A stretch of 8,787 nucleotides of DNA from Actinomycetota bacterium (GTDB lineage Bacteria; Actinomycetota; Thermoleophilia; Solirubrobacterales; Solirubrobacteraceae): the NCBI GenBank assembly GCA_009699615.1, contig WLNV01000056.1, positions 1 through 8,787 on the forward strand, written 5' to 3'. The translations under genes were made by a program, and so were the position numbers. A model generated the notes under the pieces. The model did not search any database and was not told where the DNA came from. It worked only from the letters and a program-made list of their open reading frames with translations. How positions within the stretch are numbered: position 1 is the first letter of the stretch; each line of letters starts with the position of its first letter. This document shows, in pieces, positions 5,808 through 8,787 of this stretch.

Positions 5808-8264
5808 CTAACAGCCGCTCACGACGACCGTCGTCTTGGTCGCCGTCACCGTCGCGCGAAGCGTCTTCGCGGCTGGATCGAAGCTCCACCCCGCTGCTGG
5901 GAGCTTGGCGCCGTTCGAAGTCACCGAGCAAACCTTGAGCGGAGATTTGAGCGCGCCGAGCCCTGCGTCAATCGTGTAGGTCCGTGAGCGAGAGCCGCTG
6001 ATCTGAATCGTCCACTTGCCCTTTGCTTCGGTCGAGGTGACTCTTTCAGAGCCAACGCCGATTGCGGCGCTGGAGCTGCCGCTAGGGAATGCCAGCAGGT
6101 GCATCCGGTCGAGCCTGTCGGAGAGGTGAACAACGCCGCTGCCGTAGTCACTGAGCGTCTCAACGTCGGCTGGCAGCATTGGAATCACGGCCCCTGCCTT
6201 CGCCACGATCGGAAGTTCGTCGGCAGGCGCTGGAATTGTTACCTGGCGACCTCCTGCCAAGGCCTTGGCCCCTTTGACCGAGAACGAACCGTCGGACGTG
6301 TTGTAGGCGACCGAGCGCCAGAAATCGATCCAAGTTCCCTTCGGCAGGTAGAGGCTCCGGCTTGTTGCCCCGGCCTTCAGCACCGGCGCAGCGAGCAGGT
6401 CCGGCCCGAAGCCGAATTCGTCATCGCGCGCTGTCGCCTTCGGATCAGAGGGGTCGGTTAGCGCGAGGTGGCGCATGATCGGCATCCCGCTGCGGTCGTA
6501 CTCCGCTTCGGTCGCTGACAGATACGGATAGAGCTGCGTACGCAGCTTGGCGTAGCGGCGCCACACAGGAAGGACGTCAGCATCGAGCGGCTGGGCGCGC
6601 TCGCCGGTGGTCGCGATCTGAATCCCGTCGGCTTCGTTGCGCATCACGCCGGAAACGGCGCCAAACTGGATCCAGCGGCGCAGCAGCTCCGGCGTCGTCT
6701 GCGGCGTGCTCGTAATCGAAAAGAAGCCACCGATGTCGGAGCCCCAGAGCGAAACGCCTGAGAGCCCCATCGTCAGCCCATCGCGAACCGCCGAGGCAAG
6801 CCCGTCGTAACCCCAGTCTGTCGTCGGGTCGCCGCTCCAGACAATCTGTGAGTACTTCGCTGAGCCGGTCCAGCCAGAGCGGGTAAAGCGTGCAAGCGGG
6901 CGCGGCTTGCTGCTGGCGAACTTGTATCCGGCGCCGTGGTAGAGAACCGGGTAGCGGTTGTGCATCACGCTACCGGGCGTGCCGTCGGCCGACTTGATGT
7001 CCTGAGGCGTGTACTCGCCAAAGTCCTCCATCCAACCGTCGTGGCCAGCATCGTATGCCTCGCCAAGGAGCCTGCCGAAGAAGTCAACGCCAGCGGCAGA
7101 AGAGAAGTCAAACTGACCGACCGGAAACTGGCGCGAGGTTGTGTAGATGTACTTGTACGCACCGCCGGCAGCGTCTTTCCCGAGCGCTCCTGCGGCAGCA
7201 GCCTCGTCAAACGTCGGCTGATACGAGGTGCAGATCATTGGGTTGAAGTAGGTCGTGACGGCCAAGCCGGCGCTGTGCAGCGCAGTCAACTGTTGAACGT
7301 CGCTCTCGCGGCTAGCCGTGCCGACACCGCAGGGCAGCCAGTGCGCGTAGGTCTGCATCAGCGAAATCGGGGCGTCAGCGGCCTTCATCGCTGCGGCGCC
7401 CTCGATCGAGGACCCGTCGGATTGGAACCAGGGGCCGAAGTAGAACGGCGCAGCAGCTTTCGGCTGACGACCAACGCGGGCACTCATCCGCCGCAGCGCG
7501 TCGGCTGGCTTCGGGCCTGCAAAGACGCGCAGCTTCAGTTCCTGCGCACTCGCTTCGACGCTCCAAGCCTGGCGCGTCTCGCTTCCGAGCCGGTGGACGA
7601 CGTTCTGATCGTTATCGGAGAGGACGCCGAAGCCTGCCGTTGAGAGAAGCCACGGGATCGGGTAGTAGGTCGCATCATCGCGCGAATCGAGTCCGGCGAC
7701 GGGGATGATGTTCTTCATGAACTCGCGTTCGTTCTTCTGCCACGGCCCGTCGGTGACGAAGCTCTTGACCTCTTTGCCGGTCTGATCGACGGCGTTCGCT
7801 CGTTCGCCAAAGCCGAGGAAGCGCTCACCGCTATGCGTTGCGAAGGACGCGACCGTCGAAGAGACGGCATCGCCGCTGACGAGCGACCTGACGACGATGA
7901 TGCCATCGGCGTCGCGGCCAACGGTAACCGTGATCGTCCGCTTCGCCGGATCGTTGGTTGCCAGTGCGACCTTGACCGCAGAGCCGCTACGGACAATCGA
8001 CGTCGCCTTCGTCGCGTGGTACCACCGGCCGCCAACCCGGAAGCCAAATGTTCCGTCGGCGCTGTTCTTCGAGCCTGGCCGTGTAACTAGAACCGGCTTG
8101 CCGCGGCTGTCCGAAAAGCTGAGCCTCCAGGGCGAGGGGCTGACCGTTGCGCGCAGAGCCCCGGCGTTGACGGTGGCGCTCTTGACCGCCGCTTGCGCAC
8201 TCGTTGCGACTGCCAGGCCGACGAGCCCAATTACGGTCAGTAACACCCAGCCACGTGTGAACAT
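5808..8264 (-). CDS. Exported glycoside hydrolase family 31 (alpha-glycosidase)
   Basis: This retaining alpha-glycosidase of 818 residues is exported. Its signal peptide is MFTRGW, then hydrophobic 7-20, with cleavage near AQA/AV (25). An N-terminal beta-sandwich (about 30-275) is followed by the (beta/alpha)8 barrel (about 276-600) and C-terminal beta domains, including an extra one (about 700-818). The nucleophile should be Asp414 in GWMEDFGEY (410-418) and the acid/base Asp479 in WSGDPTTDW (476-484), followed by WGSDIGG (507-513) and the PIMRHLAL strand (595-602). The DFGEY form and the RSGWTGSAKYS segment resemble sulfoquinovosidase YihQ more than the DMNE type of typical alpha-glucosidases. 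However, the sulfonate-binding region reads MQTYAHWLPCG (303-313), so sulfoquinovose is unlikely and the sugar is unknown. C779 and C818 may pair. TAG stop at 5810-5808; the acylase gene starts 90 bases later, the hydroxylase ends 60 bases earlier, and co-transcription with both is plausible. Confidence 0.94.
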   Translation of the reverse strand: MFTRGWVLLTVIGLVGLAVATSAQAAVKSATVNAGALRATVSPSPWRLSFSDSRGKPVLVTRPGSKNSADGTFGFRVGGRWYHATKATSIVRSGSAVKVALATNDPAKRTITVTVGRDADGIIVVRSLVSGDAVSSTVASFATHSGERFLGFGERANAVDQTGKEVKSFVTDGPWQKNEREFMKNIIPVAGLDSRDDATYYPIPWLLSTAGFGVLSDNDQNVVHRLGSETRQAWSVEASAQELKLRVFAGPKPADALRRMSARVGRQPKAAAPFYFGPWFQSDGSSIEGAAAMKAADAPISLMQTYAHWLPCGVGTASRESDVQQLTALHSAGLAVTTYFNPMICTSYQPTFDEAAAAGALGKDAAGGAYKYIYTTSRQFPVGQFDFSSAAGVDFFGRLLGEAYDAGHDGWMEDFGEYTPQDIKSADGTPGSVMHNRYPVLYHGAGYKFASSKPRPLARFTRSGWTGSAKYSQIVWSGDPTTDWGYDGLASAVRDGLTMGLSGVSLWGSDIGGFFSITSTPQTTPELLRRWIQFGAVSGVMRNEADGIQIATTGERAQPLDADVLPVWRRYAKLRTQLYPYLSATEAEYDRSGMPIMRHLALTDPSDPKATARDDEFGFGPDLLAAPVLKAGATSRSLYLPKGTWIDFWRSVAYNTSDGSFSVKGAKALAGGRQVTIPAPADELPIVAKAGAVIPMLPADVETLSDYGSGVVHLSDRLDRMHLLAFPSGSSSAAIGVGSERVTSTEAKGKWTIQISGSRSRTYTIDAGLGALKSPLKVCSVTSNGAKLPAAGWSFDPAAKTLRATVTATKTTVVVSGC

Positions 8265-8270
8265 AAAATC

Positions 8271-8276
8271 AATCTT
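8271..8276 (-). promoter_or_regulatory. Weak -10-like box before the GH31 gene
   Basis: On the minus strand AAGATT (8276 down to 8271) has the A and final T that matter most in a -10 box, but lacks the first T. Its last base is 7 before the A of ATG 8264, again the spacing expected for a leaderless message. No Shine-Dalgarno sequence precedes this ATG; the preceding bases are GATTGATTTT. Weak on its own and mainly of interest with the two other cases in the window. Confidence 0.25.
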
Positions 8277-8324
8277 GACAGAGAGAGACTCGGCGCGGGG
8301 CCGCTCCCCAAGCCTGAACTTGAC

Positions 8325-8787
8325 TCAGTCTTCGCTGCGCGACTTCGGCGCCGTGCCGAAGACGTTGTCCCAGTACGGAGCGCTAACGCCGTAGCCGCGA
8401 TCGTGGTCCTGGAAGTGATGGCGCATGTGAAGCTCGCGCAGCTTGCGGCCGACTGCCGTCGTCGGCCGGCGGTGGTGGAGGTAATAGTGAGTCATGTCGT
8501 ACGTGAGGTAGCCGATGAAGAATCCGGCGCTAAGCATGCACGCCTGCGAGAACGGGAGCAGCAGCTGAAAGGCGGCGATGAAGATCAGGCCAAGCGGGAT
8601 CGACGCCGACGGCGGCATCACAAGCCGCATTGGATCGTTCGGGTGATCGTGGTGGACGCCATGGATCATCCAGTGGAGCCTCGCGCCGACCGGATGGTCG
8701 GGCTCAAAATGGAAGACGACGCGGTGCAGCCAGTACTCGGTCAGCGTCCATACGGCGTAACCGCCGCCGGCCCAAAGAATCCCCTGC
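8325..8787 (-). CDS. Membrane di-metal fatty acid 2-hydroxylase (FA2H/Scs7 type, sterol desaturase superfamily), 3' part
   Basis: The frame runs in from the right edge (first whole codon at 8786) and ends at TGA 8327-8325, giving the last 153 residues; an internal ATG at 8669 is not the start. All four histidine boxes expected for yeast Scs7/human FA2H are present: H21-x4-H26, H42-x2-HH46, H100-x3-H104 and H120-x2-HH124 (fragment numbering), ten metal ligands in total. The surrounding words also match that subfamily: RLVMPP (54-59), YDMTHYYLHH (96-105) and a closing YWDNVFGT (138-145). Two hydrophobic hairpin segments lie at about 62-80 and 82-96. These enzymes use oxygen and a di-metal centre in the membrane to add a 2-hydroxyl to fatty acids, in eukaryotes mainly those of ceramides. 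Whether a cytochrome b5 domain is fused at the N-terminus cannot be seen. Upstream neighbour of the GH31 gene. Confidence 0.9.
   Translation of the reverse strand, partial: QGILWAGGGYAVWTLTEYWLHRVVFHFEPDHPVGARLHWMIHGVHHDHPNDPMRLVMPPSASIPLGLIFIAAFQLLLPFSQACMLSAGFFIGYLTYDMTHYYLHHRRPTTAVGRKLRELHMRHHFQDHDRGYGVSAPYWDNVFGTAPKSRSED

Noticed and set aside
6936..7643. Open frame of 235 codons on the + strand opposite the GH31 gene
   Set aside because: It is antisense to the catalytic barrel of GH31; its composition is rich in Arg, Val and Gly, as expected for a shadow frame, and no domain is recognised.
8275..8280. Perfect TTGACA on the + strand
   Set aside because: No -10 box lies 16-18 bases downstream (the region is GC-only), and every gene to the right is on the minus strand.
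8297..8309. GGGG/CCCC repeat between the hydroxylase and GH31 genes as a terminator
   Set aside because: A 4-bp stem with no T-run is expected by chance in GC-rich spacers.

Overview
The window (8,787 bases, GC-rich, no RNA genes, no mobile elements, no CRISPR) looks like an ordinary chromosomal stretch of an actinobacterium. The protein families, the apparent leaderless starts and the wording of several conserved motifs recall the class Thermoleophilia (Solirubrobacterales and relatives). That assignment is from recollection of related proteins and is low confidence.

Layout. On the + strand are (1) the 3' end of a PHP-type phosphoesterase of the CpsB/YwqE family (1-442) and (2) a secreted protein of unknown function (487-1608). 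It converges, with only 10 bases between stop codons, on a minus-strand block read from right to left: (6) the C-terminal part of a membrane fatty acid 2-hydroxylase (FA2H/Scs7 type, 8787-8325), (5) an exported GH31 glycosidase (8264-5808), (4) an exported penicillin-acylase-family amidase (5717-3240), and (3) a polytopic membrane protein resembling GT-C glycosyltransferases (3103-1619). The gaps in the minus block are 60, 90 and 136 bases.

How the genes may work together. The four minus-strand products would act on lipid acyl chains, on glycosidic bonds outside the membrane, on acyl-amide bonds outside the membrane, and on sugar transfer from lipid carriers. This fits the making or remodelling of an N-acylated, hydroxylated glycolipid or other envelope glycoconjugate. 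That is a hypothesis from gene content only. The amidase aligns without gaps to the active-site stretch of E. coli penicillin G acylase, but its acyl pocket positions are changed to Leu. The GH31 enzyme has a sulfoquinovosidase-like nucleophile segment without the sulfonate-binding Arg/Trp.

Control signals. A perfect 11-bp hairpin without a U-tract follows the amidase gene. A weaker bulged hairpin sits across the convergent stop codons. A small dyad resembling a repressor site lies next to the amidase ribosome-binding site. Three genes have -10-like boxes placed so that the start codon is at, or within 2 bases of, the predicted first transcribed base. No gene-free stretch is longer than 136 bases.
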